Below are positions 45,030 to 55,267 of a DNA stretch of 64,000 nt, one piece after another. The DNA lies in assembly GCA_964035015.1 (NCBI GenBank), contig OZ035997.1, positions 84,099,755 through 84,163,754 on the forward strand. The letters run 5' to 3'. The notes under the pieces are model-generated. The model ran no database searches and was not told the DNA's origin. It worked only from the letters and a program-made list of their open reading frames with translations. Source of the DNA: Corallium rubrum (taxonomy: Eukaryota; Cnidaria; Anthozoa; Scleralcyonacea; Coralliidae). The first letter of the stretch is position 1; every line of letters begins with the position of its first letter. The position numbers and the translations under genes are program-made.

Positions 45030-45262
45030 TTAATGAAGTTCAGTCATGTGCTTTACCAATGCACTAGCTAAGTCAAATCTGACATCACATTTCAAACATA
45101 TGTACTGCATCCCATTTGGTTCTGTGGCTTCAAATTCATGGGTTAACAAATGTCGATCAAATGCTTTACAATCAAAATCCAGGTTACAGTAATTACACTT
45201 CAAACTTTTTCCTGTGTTATGTGTCTTTTGATGATTTACAAAACTCGCATGATGGGAAAATG
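45030..45262 (-). pseudogene. Out-of-frame tail of zinc-finger gene A
   Basis: Encodes the last fingers of the family (ASFVNHQKTHNTGKSLKCNY, CKAFDRHLLTHEFEATEPNG, LVKHMTELH) in a frame different from the main ORF, because of a deletion near 45283. Confidence 0.8.
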
Positions 45263-46072
45263 CTTTGTCACAGATATCACATTTGGAGGTTTCTCTCCAG
45301 TATGGGTTTTTTTATGACGTTGCAGGGTAGATAGACGAGCAAACATTTTGTCACACACATCACATTTGAATGGTTTCTCCCCAGTATGTGTTCTTTTATG
45401 ATATAGCAAGTGACTTGACTGTGAAAATGTCTTTTTACAGACATCACATTTGAATGGTTTCTCTCCAGTATGTGTTCTTTTATGATCTGTCAAGTTACAT
45501 GAATAAGAAAATGTCTTTTTACAGACATCACATTTGAAAGGTTTTTTTCCAGTATGTATTATTTTATGACGTTGCAGGGTAGCTAAACCAGTAAATGTTT
45601 TGTTGCAGAAATCGCATTTGAATGGTTTCTCCCCAGTATGTGTTCTTTTATGATATAGCAAGTGACCTGACTGGGAAAATGTCTTTTTACAGACATCACA
45701 TTTGAATGGTTTCTCTCCAGTATGTGTTCTTTTATGATCTGTCAAGTTACATGAATAAGAAAATGTCTTTTTACAGACATCACATTTGAAAGGTTTTTCT
45801 CCAGTATGTGTTCTTTTATGACGTTGCAGGGTACCTAAACCAGTAAATGTTTTGTTGCAGAAATCACATTTGAAAGGTTTCTCTCCAGTATGTGTTCTTT
45901 TATGATATAGTAAGCAGCTTGAATACGAAAATGTCTTCTTACAGACACCACATTTGAATTGTTTCTCTCCAGTATGTAATACTAATATATGACGTTTTAA
46001 ACTTGATAAACTACCAAATGTCTTGGTGCAGGCTGGACACCGATGAGACTTTTTCCCATTCATGTTACTCAT
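45236..46072 (-). CDS. C2H2 zinc-finger protein A, tail frameshifted
   Basis: The ATG at 46072 gives MSNMNGKKSHRCPACTKTFG and nine fingers. The middle array uses the family modules YSSCLLYHK, GLGTLQRHK, YSCNLTDHK, QSGHLLYHK, GLATLQRHK, YSCNLTDHK, QSSHLLYHK and RLSTLQRHK. The tenth finger begins KPPNVISVTK where paralogues have KPFKCDICDK; one base is missing in CCTCCAAATG, and a stop follows at 45236. About 90 C-terminal residues are thus lost. Upstream in frame, KREGSV matches paralogues but the sequence before it is shorter. It lies in the same orientation as genes B to D. Confidence 0.75.
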   Translation of the reverse strand: MSNMNGKKSHRCPACTKTFGSLSSLKRHILVLHTGEKQFKCGVCKKTFSYSSCLLYHKRTHTGEKPFKCDFCNKTFTGLGTLQRHKRTHTGEKPFKCDVCKKTFSYSCNLTDHKRTHTGEKPFKCDVCKKTFSQSGHLLYHKRTHTGEKPFKCDFCNKTFTGLATLQRHKIIHTGKKPFKCDVCKKTFSYSCNLTDHKRTHTGEKPFKCDVCKKTFSQSSHLLYHKRTHTGEKPFKCDVCDKMFARLSTLQRHKKTHTGEKPPNVISVTKHFPIMRVL

Positions 46073-46114
46073 TACAGATCCTTCACGTTTCACCACCTTT
46101 GATTTCCAAAAGAC

Positions 46115-46206
46115 AAAACACTGAGCCTGCGTTCCAACTGACCTGCGTGACAAAAAAGGAAAACGTCGTTACTACTTCATTTAAGGTCTTCATAACAGTT
46201 TGGCTT
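46115..46206 (-). promoter_or_regulatory. Conserved 5' block of zinc-finger gene A
   Basis: The inverse of CCTAAAGCCAAACTGTTATG ... GTCAGTTGGAACGCAGGCTC, as upstream of all copies. Confidence 0.5.
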
Positions 46207-46229
46207 TAGGAAAATTTAAAATATGAAAA

Positions 46230-46510
46230 AAAATATATTAAAATTGATATATTGAAAAAAGATCCTAAAATATACTACAACCACTACTGTACGGTGTCGT
46301 CTTTAAACTTGCAATAACGTTTATTAACAAAACCTTCAAGTGAGTATTTACATTACAAAAGGCAAACGGCAATGTCTATACCGTAAAGAAGAATAGCGCT
46401 TTACTTAAAAAAGTGATGACAAAGCATGCAAAGCATTGGCGTCTCAGTCTGCAGACGCCTTGTAAACGTTATGTTTACGCGATTTCATAATAGCACAATC
46501 ATTAATTAAC
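46230..46510. repeat. Segment repeated at 50685-50965 and in part at 51275-51400
   Basis: Includes CACTACTGTACGGTGTCGTC and GGCAAACGGCAATGTCTATA. In this copy it runs directly into hAT transposase sequence at 46440. The unit at 51275-52210 has about 700 bp more in between, so this copy has a deletion. Confidence 0.8.
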
Positions 46511-47085
46511 GACTAGTCAATGTTCCGCAGAAGCTCGTGTTCCACGCTAAGCAGAGTAAGGCTGTCTTGCCGCTTCCGTGTCATGCCTGATCGAACTTGA
46601 CTTTTTATGCGTTGCAGTTTAGAGAATGATCTTTCGCCAGAACAGTTCGAGATCATAATACTCGCATAAATGCGAAACGCGATGACGCGACAGTATTCGG
46701 AAATACAGTTTCCAGATTGTTGGCTAAATTGCTAAAAGAAGAGAAGCATTCGCATCTAATGATTTCTTGGGAAAACTAGAAATTAAAACTGTAGTAATTC
46801 GTCAGGCAGACTGGCTTCAAGATCTGTGGGGTATGCTTTTTGAAGGCTCTCCGCACTCTTGACCACTTGATCGTCTGGCAAGTCCTTGAGCTTTCGCGAG
46901 AACCCAAATTTCGCAGCAATACCTGCGTACGCGCCCAGTCGTTTTAGTTGCAATTCGCCATCGATACTATATCTTCAATCACCAGCAATTCAGGTGCTGA
47001 TCCTGGCTCATCGTGACAGCGATTTCGTAGACGCACGCTTCTAACTTTTTCCGTGTAATGGTCACATTCACTGAGCTTCTGTACT
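46440..47085 (-). pseudogene. hAT transposase C-terminal fragment, copy 1
   Basis: On the minus strand the frame carries NCSGERSFSKLQRIKSQVRS, then the conserved LTLLSVEHELLRNID, with a TAG stop directly after NID where copy 2 has Leu. Upstream fragments include PTDLEASLPDELLQF. This is the dimerisation region of hAT (ZMYM1-like) transposases. The frame is broken in several places and the N-terminal half is missing. Confidence 0.75.
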
Positions 47086-47099
47086 TTCACAGTTTATTA

Positions 47100-47290
47100 G
47101 TTTGACTGTAATTTGTTGAAGCCCCGCACTTTTTAGGTACCCCGCGCATTTGGGGGACCCGCGTTTTGGGGGCCCACGCGTTTTTGGCGGGCCCGCGCTT
47201 TTTAGGGGTCCCACATTATTTGGGGCCGGCGTTTTGGGGGCACAGAAGGAGGGGCAGAACAAAAAATTGCGCAATCAGCAAGCGCGGGGC
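47100..47290. repeat. GC-rich repeat (GCGTTTTGGGGGCCC), copy 1
   Basis: A few units of a 17-20 bp repeat at the end of the hAT fragment. A longer version lies at 52855-53015. Confidence 0.8.
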
Positions 47291-47480
47291 CCCAAGATAT
47301 ATAAATCCTTTCCATAGTTTTTACCAATTTACATAATTTTGAACCTATATATAAGCTGTAATCGCTTTTTAACATTTTTCAACCGACGAAGATCGAAGAT
47401 TTTTGATCGAAAGGTCTTGTAAACATTTTTAACTTCATTAAACCTTTTTAATCTGGTCAGAGTCAACACTAATTAACCTT

Positions 47481-47484
<4 letters not shown>

Positions 47485-47568
<84 letters not shown>
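47485..47568. repeat. (TA)n microsatellite
   Basis: About 42 TA units. In the sister copy at 53253 the TA run leads straight into the foldback, whereas here about 1 kb of other sequence intervenes. Confidence 0.95.
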
Positions 47569-47571
<3 letters not shown>

Positions 47572-48080
47572 ACAATCCTGCAATGTCTGGCAAAGGGCTT
47601 GATACCACGCCATTAACTAATGTACCCGCACTAGTATGCCTAACAAGGATACAGTAATGTAAACTACGACCTTTGGAAGGTGTAGCTCCGTCGGAGAGGG
47701 TTTGCCCAAATATCTGAGGAACAGTTTACAGTAGGTAGAGCAGCTCCAGGCAAGCCTAAACTCCCAACAAACTTGTAGCAATGTTGCCGAGAATTACCCT
47801 CTCCTCACAGAACTACAGACACACACAAAGTGGAGAAGTAACTTACCAAGATAATCAATGGTTCCGAATGGATACACCCACTACACGTGATAGCAAAGTG
47901 TCACATACAGCAGTCAGCACACGAATAAGCTCTGAGCATCTACGCTCATTAACTCAGCAAAGGGGCTAGTGGATTTGAAACCCCCAAGTAGAAACCCTCC
48001 TGTTCCCCAAGGGACCTGTGGAACAACAACACATACACATTGCATGATGTTAATTATTTTTATTTCATAAATATATATAC

Positions 48081-48142
<62 letters not shown>

Positions 48143-48222
48143 GAGAATTGACTGTAACAAAGTGATTACAGAACTTGTCAATGGTTTTAGAGCGCTCAAT
48201 ACCATTACCGGTAGAGCGGATA
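47569..48222. other. Unclassified insert between TA microsatellites
   Basis: No gene is recognised. The frame at 47781-47969 (MLPRITLSSQNYRHTQSGEV) has no known family. TA repeats also lie at 48077-48141. Confidence 0.35.
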
Positions 48223-48330
48223 ATATTTATTTATTCGGTAGACTTGCTGTGCTACTCGGAGTTTCACGCAGTAAAGTTTCATCGCTTTACTGCGTGAAAC
48301 TCCGAGTAGCACAGCAAGTCTACCGAATAA

Positions 48331-48338
<8 letters not shown>
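48223..48338. repeat. Perfect 54-bp inverted repeat with 8-nt loop
   Basis: The arm at 48223-48276 includes GACTTGCTGTGCTACTCGGA. It is the exact complement of the arm at 48285-48338, with TTTCATCG between. A TA microsatellite adjoins it on the right. Confidence 0.95.
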
Positions 48339-48378
<40 letters not shown>

Positions 48379-48510
48379 GTCAAGTGAGTTTTGGTTCACG
48401 AAATGTTAGAGTGCTCATACCATATAGATAGAGCAAAATACAAAGCATGAAGTATAGTTACCTTAAAGTCTTCGCTACCAGGTTTCACCCTAAACGGGAT
48501 CATCAGGCGA

Positions 48511-48515
<5 letters not shown>

Positions 48516-48603
<88 letters not shown>
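48516..48603. repeat. (TA)n microsatellite
   Basis: About 44 TA units. Confidence 0.95.
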
Positions 48604-48608
<5 letters not shown>

Positions 48609-48617
48609 GAATATATA

Positions 48618-48970
48618 GCATGTTCTGGGATGTTTGGTGAAGGAAAATTCAAGTGTAGAATATATACATTTTAAGACCAAACTGGGACCAGTTGCAAAAA
48701 ATGCAACTACACAGGCCTTCCAGCAGGAATTGAACCCACGACCTTGCATACATTTTAAGACCAAACCAGGACCAGTTGCAAAAAATGCAACTACACAGGC
48801 CTTCCAGCAGGAATTGAACCCACAACCTTGGGTCAAGGTTGTGGGTTCAATTCCTGCCAGAAGGCCTGTGTAGTTGCATTTGTCGCAACTGGTCCCAGTT
48901 TGGTCTAAAAATGTATATATTCTACACTCAAATTTTCCTTCACCAAAAATCCCTAGAACACGCTATGTAA
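48618..48970. mobile_element. Foldback element with 84-bp internal repeat and tRNA-like B box, copy 1
   Basis: Outer arms TAGCATGTTCTGGGAT and its mirror ATCCCTAGAACACGCTA enclose an 84-bp unit (CATTTTAAGACCAAACTGGG ... CACGACCTTG) present twice on the left and once inverted on the right. The unit contains GGTTCAATTCC, close to the Pol III B box. A copy lies at 53326-53680. Confidence 0.8.
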
Positions 48971-48987
48971 TCGAGTGAAATGTCCAA

Positions 48988-49000
<13 letters not shown>

Positions 49001-49025
<25 letters not shown>

Positions 49026-49037
49026 GGGGGGGGGGGG
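49001..49037. repeat. (TA)n and poly-G tract
   Basis: TA repeats followed by about 15 G, immediately before the palindrome of gene B. The same combination precedes gene C at 53696-53728. Confidence 0.9.
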
Positions 49038-49038
49038 T

Positions 49039-49160
49039 TCAGGTCAGCATCATGTACACCATGCTTGCTTCTGATTGGCCAATACTTGAAATTGTTGCCT
49101 ACCAAAAAATTATTGGCCAATCAGAAGAAGGCATGATGAAGTTCATGACATCAGACCTGA
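49039..49160. mobile_element. 120-bp palindrome, zinc-finger gene B
   Basis: Family palindrome with TTCTGATTGGCCAATACTTG and TTATTGGCCAATCAGAAGAA as mirrored cores. Confidence 0.85.
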
Positions 49161-49432
49161 TAAATCGCCATTATAATAAAATTTATTACACACAAACAGT
49201 ATGGTTTCAAAATACACTAGCTGTAAACTAAACACCTTTTCAAAACCCTTTCCCTACTACAGTAGTCTTTCCTTGATGATTAAAATATTAAAAGGCCACC
49301 ATGGTAGGCAAATTAAGGGTTTAAAGAGATATTTTTCAAGACTTTCCCTACTAGAGGTCTTCCCTTGACAAGTAAAATCATCTGGTGTTAGCCAGAGTAA
49401 AATACTAAGAGGGCACCATGGTATGGAAAGGG

Positions 49433-50476
49433 TTAATGAAGTTCAGTCATGTGTTTTACCAATGCACTAGCTAAGTCAAATGTGTCATCACATTTCAAAC
49501 ATATGTACTGCATCCCATTTGGTTCTGTGGCTTCAAGTTCATGGGTTAACAAATGTCGATCAAATGCTTTACAATCAAAATCCAGGTTACAGTAATTACA
49601 CTTCAAACTTTTTCCTGTGTTATGTGTCTTTTGATGATTTACAAAACTAGCATGACGGGAAAATGCTTTGTCACAGATATCACATTTGAAAGGTTTCTCT
49701 CCAGTATGTGTTCTTTTATGATGCTGCAGGGTAGATAAACGAGCAAACATTTTGTCACAGAAATCACATTTGAATGGTTTCTCTCCAGTATGTGTTCTTT
49801 TATGATATAGTAAGCCACTTGACTTAGAAAATAATTTGTCACAGACATCACATTTGAATGGTTTCTCCCCAGTATGAGTTCTTTTATGAGATAGCAAGTG
49901 ACTTGACTGGGAAAATGTCTTTTTACAGACATCACATTTGAAAGGTCTTTCTCCAGTATGTGTTCTTTTATGATATAGTAAGCCGCTTGACTTAGAAAAT
50001 GATTTGTCACAGACATCACATTTGAATGGTTTCTCCCCAGTATGTGTTCTTTTATGAGATAGCAAGTGACTTGACTGGGAAAATGTCTTTTTACAGACAT
50101 CACATTTGAATGGTTTCTCTCCAGTATGTGTTCTTTTATGATCTGTCAAGTTACATGAATAAGAAAATGTCTTTTTACAGACATCACATTTGAAAGGTTT
50201 TTCTCCAGTATGTGTTCTTTTATGACGTTGCAGGGTAGCTAAACCAGTAAATGTTTTGTTGCAGAAATCACATTTGAAAGGTTTCTCTCCAGTATGTCTT
50301 CTTTTATGATATAGTAAGCCACTTGAATACGAAAATGTCTTCTTACAGACACCACATTTGAATTGTTTCTCTCCAGTATGTAATACTAATATATGACGTC
50401 TTAAACTTGATAAACTACCAAATGTCTTGGTGCAGGCTGGACACCTATGAGACTTTTTCCCATTCATGTTACTCAT
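49433..50476 (-). CDS. C2H2 zinc-finger protein B, intact, 12 fingers
   Basis: From the ATG at 50476 the protein has 347 residues: MSNMNGKKSHRCPACTKTFG, then twelve C2H2 fingers. The middle fingers use helices YSSGLLYHK, GLATLQRHK, YSCNLTDHK, QSSHLLSHK, KSSGLLYHK, QSSHLLSHK, KSSGLLYHK and RLSTLQHHK with TGEKPF linkers. The last three form the fixed family tail: RHASFVNHQ, LKCNYCNLDFDCKAFDRH and YICLKCDDTFDLASALVKHM, ending MTELH. All zinc ligands are present. An in-frame conserved segment upstream (KGGVWRTDKTKSCLKGEGSV) has no ATG and may belong to a spliced 5' exon. Expected role: nuclear DNA binding, possibly repression of repeats. No effector domain such as KRAB or BTB is seen. Confidence 0.85.
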   Translation of the reverse strand: MSNMNGKKSHRCPACTKTFGSLSSLRRHILVLHTGEKQFKCGVCKKTFSYSSGLLYHKRRHTGEKPFKCDFCNKTFTGLATLQRHKRTHTGEKPFKCDVCKKTFSYSCNLTDHKRTHTGEKPFKCDVCKKTFSQSSHLLSHKRTHTGEKPFKCDVCDKSFSKSSGLLYHKRTHTGERPFKCDVCKKTFSQSSHLLSHKRTHTGEKPFKCDVCDKLFSKSSGLLYHKRTHTGEKPFKCDFCDKMFARLSTLQHHKRTHTGEKPFKCDICDKAFSRHASFVNHQKTHNTGKSLKCNYCNLDFDCKAFDRHLLTHELEATEPNGMQYICLKCDDTFDLASALVKHMTELH

Positions 50477-50564
50477 TACAGATCCTTCACCTTTCAGACA
50501 GCTCTTCGTCTTATCAGTTCTCCACACACCACCTTTGATTTCCAACAAAATATGTCAAATATAA

Positions 50565-50668
50565 ACTCAGACAAAACACTGAGCCTGCGTTCCAACTGAC
50601 CTGCGTGACAAAAAAGGAAAACGTCGTTACTACTTCATTTAAGGTCTACATAACAGTTTGGCTTTAGG
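50565..50668 (-). promoter_or_regulatory. Conserved 5' block of zinc-finger gene B
   Basis: Includes GAGCCTGCGTTCCAACTGAC and ACTACTTCATTTAAGGTC on the plus strand, in the family arrangement. Confidence 0.5.
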
Positions 50669-50684
50669 AAAATTTAAAATATGA

Positions 50685-51235
50685 AAAAAATATATTAAAA
50701 TTGATATATTGAAAAAAGATCCTAAAATATACTACAACCACTACTGTACGGTGTCGTCTTTAAACTTGCAATAACGTTTATTAACAAAACCTTCAAGTGA
50801 GTATTTACATTACAAAAGGCAAACGGCAATGTCTATACCGTAAAGAAGAATAGCGCTTTACTTAAAAAAGTGATGACAAAGCATGCAAAGCATTGGCGTC
50901 TCAGTCTGCAGACGCCTTGTAAACGTTATGTTTACGCGATTTCATAAGAGCAAAATCATTAATTAATGAAAAAAAATATATTAAAACTGATATATTGAAA
51001 AAAGATCCTATGCTGAAAAAATCAATATATAAACAAAAAGTTGTAAGTCGGGAAAAACAAATATTTATATATAAATAAAGATTTATAATTATATACAATG
51101 GAACCTCTATTAGGCACCTTAATATGGGTTGGCCGCTTAATAGGTGTTCAACATAAATGAACATAAGGCGTGGTAAAGATGTCATTTAATTACTGTTAAG
51201 CAGACACATTTAGAGGCTTGTAAGCAAAATACAGC
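50685..51235. other. Duplicated non-coding spacer upstream of gene B
   Basis: 50685-50965 repeats 46230-46510. 50966-51235 matches 55380-55637 and in part 62030-62230, including ATATATTAAAACTGATATAT and CAATGGAACCTCTATTA. Confidence 0.75.
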
Positions 51236-51400
51236 TTGTTATTTACATATCACTATTGTCGTAAAAATATACTACAACCACTACTATACGGTGTCGTCTT
51301 TAAACTTGCAATAAGGTTTATTAACAAAACCTTCACATTACAAAAGGCAAACGGCAATGTCTATACCGTAAAGAAGCATAGCGCTCTACTTAGAAAGGTG

Positions 51401-51637
51401 ATGAACGCGCGTCCGCCCCTTTGGTGGATTTTCCAAGGGACAATACAAGTTCCTTGTATCCATAAAACTGTGCGAAGTGCCGCAAAGTGCGATAAAGCAG
51501 TCGTTAAGGGCAAGCGTGTTAATAGAGGAGGCGGCTATGGTTTAGAAGTTTCGTGTGAATACCATTTCATAGGAGACAAATTTTCCATTGCGTGGTTAGA
51601 AACAAAGCTTGGAAAAGAAGGATTTGAACTTAATTAA
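51401..51637 (+). CDS. Unknown 78-residue ORF, duplicated at 55803
   Basis: The ATG at 51401 gives MNARPPLWWIFQGTIQVPCI and continues with basic and aromatic residues to GDKFSIAWLETKLGKEGFEL and a stop. The stop is followed within 6 bp by GTAAGT, a donor-like site. The copy at 55803-56039 differs at one residue by inspection. It lies on the opposite strand to nearby hAT transposase debris. No family is recognised; it may be another transposon-borne first exon. Confidence 0.4.
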   Translation: MNARPPLWWIFQGTIQVPCIHKTVRSAAKCDKAVVKGKRVNRGGGYGLEVSCEYHFIGDKFSIAWLETKLGKEGFELN

Positions 51638-51642
51638 ACAGG

Positions 51643-52104
51643 GTAAGTTATTGTAGACCATGCATTGGTTTGACAGTAACGGAAGGCCGGACAATAGCTA
51701 TATGCATGTATGGCGGTTTGCAGCACGGAAACACGCAGGGCTAGATAAGGGTTGGGCGGGCCATCGGGATATATTTTCAGTGCCGGGCCCCTTGACCCCC
51801 CCCCCCCCCCTCCCCCCTCCCGCCGTCGATGGCGTTGTGAACACCTTACTGAAAAAAAATTCAAACATACAAAAGATTAAAAATTTTCCATTTTGTCCCA
51901 AAAACGATTAAAAGTTGCCTGTGTGTTTACAAAAAGGGAAACATATGTCAATAATTTGGTCTGACATATTTGCGTATTTGTGAATAAAAACAGTTAACAA
52001 TACAGTATATATTATATACAAGAAAAAAAAGTTAAAAGTTAATACAGCTAAAACTAGCATAAATAGCCAACATGAAGTCATGAACAAAATCTATATGCAT
52101 GAAC
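51643..52104. other. Non-coding segment with C-rich hAT-like stretch
   Basis: TTGACCCCCCCC at 51791 and GAATAAAAACAGTTAACAATA at 51980 recur near 56200 and 56370. No gene. Confidence 0.5.
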
Positions 52105-52800
52105 ATGCAAAGCATTGGCGTCTCAGTCTGCAGAGGCCGTGTAAACGTTATGTTTACGCGATTTCATAATAGCACAATCATTAATTAACGACAAGTCAAT
52201 GTTCCGCAGAAGCTCGTGTTCCACGCTAAGCAGAGTAAGGCTGTCTTGCCGCTTCCGTGTCATGCCTGATCGAACTTGACTTTTTATGCGTTGCAGTTTA
52301 GAGAATGATCTTTCGCCAGAACAGTTCGAGATCATAATACTCGCATAAATGCGAAACGCGATGACGCGACAGTATTCGGAAATACAGTTTCCAGATTGTT
52401 GGCTAAATTGCTAAAAGAAGAGAAGCATTCGCATCTAATGATTTCTTGGGAAAACTAGAAATTAAAACTGTAGTAATTCGTCAGGCAGACTGGCTTCAAG
52501 ATCTGTGGGGTATGCTTTTTGAAGGCTCTCCGCACTCTTGACCACTTGATCGTCTGGCAAGTCCTTGAGCTTTCGCGAGAACCCAAACTTCGCAGCAATA
52601 CCTGCGTACGCGCCCAGTCGTTTTAGTTGCAATTCGCCATCGATACTATATCTTCAATCACCAGGAACGTGCCCGTACGAAACTTGTCGGCTGGAGTCTG
52701 CGGCAATTCAGGTGCTGATCCTGGCTCATCGTGACAGTGATTTCGTTGACGCACGCTTCTAACTTTTTCCGTGTAAAGGTCACATTCACTGAGCTTCTGT
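52105..52800 (-). pseudogene. hAT transposase C-terminal fragment, copy 2
   Basis: The minus-strand frame 52335-52123 reads NCSGERSFSKLQRIKSQVRS, LTLLSVEHELLRNIDLSLIN and KSRKHN to a stop, the hAT dimerisation domain in readable form. Before it, fragments such as KLKDLPDDQVVKSAESLQKA and PTDLEASLPDELLQF are in other frames. Copy 1 is at 46440-47085. The rest of the transposase is missing. Confidence 0.8.
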
Positions 52801-52854
52801 ACTTTCACAGTTTATTAGTTTGACTGTAATTTGCTGAAGCCCCGCACGTTTTAG

Positions 52855-53015
52855 GTACTCCGCGCTTTTGGGGGACCTGCGTTTTGGGGGCCCCCGCGTT
52901 TTGGGGGCCCCCGCGTTTTGGGGGGCCCCGTGTTTTGGGGGCCCCCGCGTTTTTGGCGGGCCCGCGCTTTTTAGGGGTCCCACATTATTTGGGACCCCGC
53001 GTTTTGGGGGTACAG
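52855..53015. repeat. GC-rich minisatellite (GCGTTTTGGGGGCCCCC)
   Basis: Seven or more units of about 17-20 bp. It contains repeated GGGGGCCCCC palindromes. Copy 1 at 47100 has fewer units, so unit number has changed since duplication. Confidence 0.9.
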
Positions 53016-53247
53016 AAGGAGGGGCAGCACAAAAAATTGCGCAATCAGCAAGCGCGGGGCCCCAAGATATATAAATCCCTTCCATAGTTTTTACCAATTT
53101 ACATAATTTTGAACCTATATATAAGCTGTAATCGCTTTTTAACATTTTTCAACCGACGAAGATCGAAGATTTTTGATCGAAACGTCTTGTGAACATTTTT
53201 AACTTCATTAAACGTTTTTAATCTGGTCAGAGTCAACACTAATTAAC

Positions 53248-53252
<5 letters not shown>

Positions 53253-53318
<66 letters not shown>
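53253..53318. repeat. (TA)n microsatellite
   Basis: About 33 TA units. Confidence 0.95.
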
Positions 53319-53321
<3 letters not shown>

Positions 53322-53325
53322 AGAT

Positions 53326-53680
53326 AGCATGTTCTGGGATTTTTGGTAATGGAAAATTCGAGTGTAGAATATATACATTTTAAGACCAAACCGGGACCAG
53401 TTGTGAAAAATGCAACTACACAGGCCTTCCAGCAGGAATTGAACCCACGACCTTGCATACATTTTAAGACCAAACCGGGACCAGTTGCGAAAAATGCAAC
53501 TACACAGGCCTTCCAGCAGGAATTGAACCCACAACCTTGGGTCAAGGTCGTGAGTTCAATTCCTGCCAGAAGGCCTGTGTAGTTGCATTTGTCGCAGCTG
53601 GTCCCAGTTTGGTCTAAAAATGTATATACTCTACACTCGAATTTTCCTTCACCAAAAATCCCTAGAACACACTATGTAAT
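53326..53680. mobile_element. Foldback element with 84-bp internal repeat, copy 2
   Basis: Same structure as 48618-48970: two direct 84-bp units on the left, one inverted on the right, outer arms TAGCATGTTCTGGGAT and ATCCCTAGAACACACTA. Confidence 0.8.
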
Positions 53681-53730
53681 TGAGTGAAATGCCCAATATA
53701 TATATATATATATTGGGGGGGGGGGGGTTA

Positions 53731-53849
53731 TCAGGTCAGCATCATGCGCACCATGCTTGCTTCTGATTGGCCAATACTTGAAATTGTTGCCTACCAAAAA
53801 ATTATTGGCCAATCAGAAGAAGGCATGAAGTTCATCACATCAGACCTGA
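53731..53849. mobile_element. 120-bp palindrome, zinc-finger gene C
   Basis: Family palindrome, TCAGGTCAGCATCATGCGCA to TCACATCAGACCTGA. Confidence 0.85.
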
Positions 53850-54164
53850 TAAATCGTCATTATAATAAAATTTATTACACACAAACAGTATTATGATAAC
53901 TAATTACTTACATCAACCAGGATTCATTGTACCCCTGGTTTCAAAATACACTAGCTGTAAACTAAACACCTTTTCAAAGCCCTTTCCCTACTACAGTAGT
54001 CTTTCCTTGATGAATAAAATATTAAAAGGCCACCATGGTAGGCAAATTAAGGGTTAAAAGAGATAATTTTTAAGACTTTCCGTACTAGAGGTCAGTTGAC
54101 AAGTAAAATCATCTGGTGTTAGCCAGAGTAACATACCTAAGAGGGCACCATGGTAGGGAAAGGG

Positions 54165-54283
54165 TTAATGAAGTTCAGTCATGTGCTTTACCAATACACT
54201 AGCCAAGTCAAATGTGTCATCACATTTCAAACATATGTACCGCATCCCATTTGGTTCTGTGGCTTCAAGTTCATGGGTCAAGT
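54165..54283 (-). pseudogene. Remnant tail of zinc-finger gene C
   Basis: Encodes MRYICLKCDDTFDLASALVK and HMTELH, the last finger. It is separated from the main ORF by a deletion of about 150-200 bp near 54285 that removed two fingers. Confidence 0.75.
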
Positions 54284-55162
54284 TCATTTGGAAGGCCTCT
54301 CTCCAGTATGTTTTATTTTATGATGTTGCAGGGTAGATAAACGAGCAAACATTTTGTCACAGAAATCACATTTGAATGGTTTCTCTCCAGTATGTGTTCT
54401 TTTATGATATAGTAAGCCACTTGACTTAGAAAATGATTTGTCACAGACATCACATTTGAATGGTTTCTCCCCAGTATGTGTTCTTTTATGAGATAGCAAG
54501 TGACTTGACTGGGAAAATGTCTTTTTACAGACATCACATTTGAAAGGTTTTTCTCCAGTATGTGTTCTTTTATGATATAGTAAGCCGCTTGACTTAGAAA
54601 ATGATTTGTCACAGACATCACATTTGAATGGTTTCTCTCCAGTATGTGTTCTTTTATGAGATAGCAAGTGACTTGACTGGGAAAATGTCTTTTTACAGAC
54701 ATCACATTTGAATGGTTTCTCTCCAGTATGTGTTCTTTTATGATCTGTCAAGTTACATGAATAAGAAAATGTCTTTTTACAGACATCACATTTGAAAGGT
54801 TTTTCTCCAGTATGGGTTTTTTTATGACCTTGCAGGGTAGATAAACGAGCAAACATTTTGTCACAGACATCACATTTGAAAGGTTTTTCTCCAGTATGTG
54901 TTCTTTTATGACGTTGCAGGATAGCTAAACCAGTAAATGTTTTGTTGCAGAAATCACATTTGAAAGGTTTCTCTTCAGTATGTCTTCTTTTATGATACAG
55001 TAAGCCACTTGAATACGAAAATGTCTTCTTACAGACACCACATTTGAATTGTTTCTCTCCAGTATGTAATACTAATATATGACGTCTTAAACTTGATAAA
55101 CTACCAAATGTCTTGGTGCAGGCTGGACACCTATGAGACTTTTTCCCATTCATGTTACTCAT
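54284..55162 (-). CDS. C2H2 zinc-finger protein C, C-terminally deleted
   Basis: From the ATG at 55162 the frame codes for 292 residues and ten fingers: the HRCPACTKTF finger, then helices YSSGLLYHK, GLAILQRHK, RLSTLQGHK, YSCNLTDHK, QSSHLLSHK, KSSGLLYHK, QSSHLLSHK, KSSGLLYHK and RLSTLQHHK. After HTGERPSK it stops, because a deletion fused the linker to sequence from the tail region. Compared with gene B an extra RLSTLQGHK finger is present at position 4, showing finger shuffling between copies. The zinc ligands are complete, so a ten-finger protein is possible. Confidence 0.75.
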   Translation of the reverse strand: MSNMNGKKSHRCPACTKTFGSLSSLRRHILVLHTGEKQFKCGVCKKTFSYSSGLLYHKRRHTEEKPFKCDFCNKTFTGLAILQRHKRTHTGEKPFKCDVCDKMFARLSTLQGHKKTHTGEKPFKCDVCKKTFSYSCNLTDHKRTHTGEKPFKCDVCKKTFSQSSHLLSHKRTHTGEKPFKCDVCDKSFSKSSGLLYHKRTHTGEKPFKCDVCKKTFSQSSHLLSHKRTHTGEKPFKCDVCDKSFSKSSGLLYHKRTHTGEKPFKCDFCDKMFARLSTLQHHKIKHTGERPSK

Positions 55163-55267
55163 TACATATCTTTTACGTTTCAGAAAGCTCTTCGTCTTAT
55201 CAATTCTCCAAACACCACCTTTGATTTCCAACAAAATATGTCAAATAATGATAAATCCGAAACTCAG

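Noticed and set aside
48843..48860. tRNA gene at GGTTCAATTCC
   Set aside because: No A box or cloverleaf pairing; the motif lies in a foldback repeat unit.
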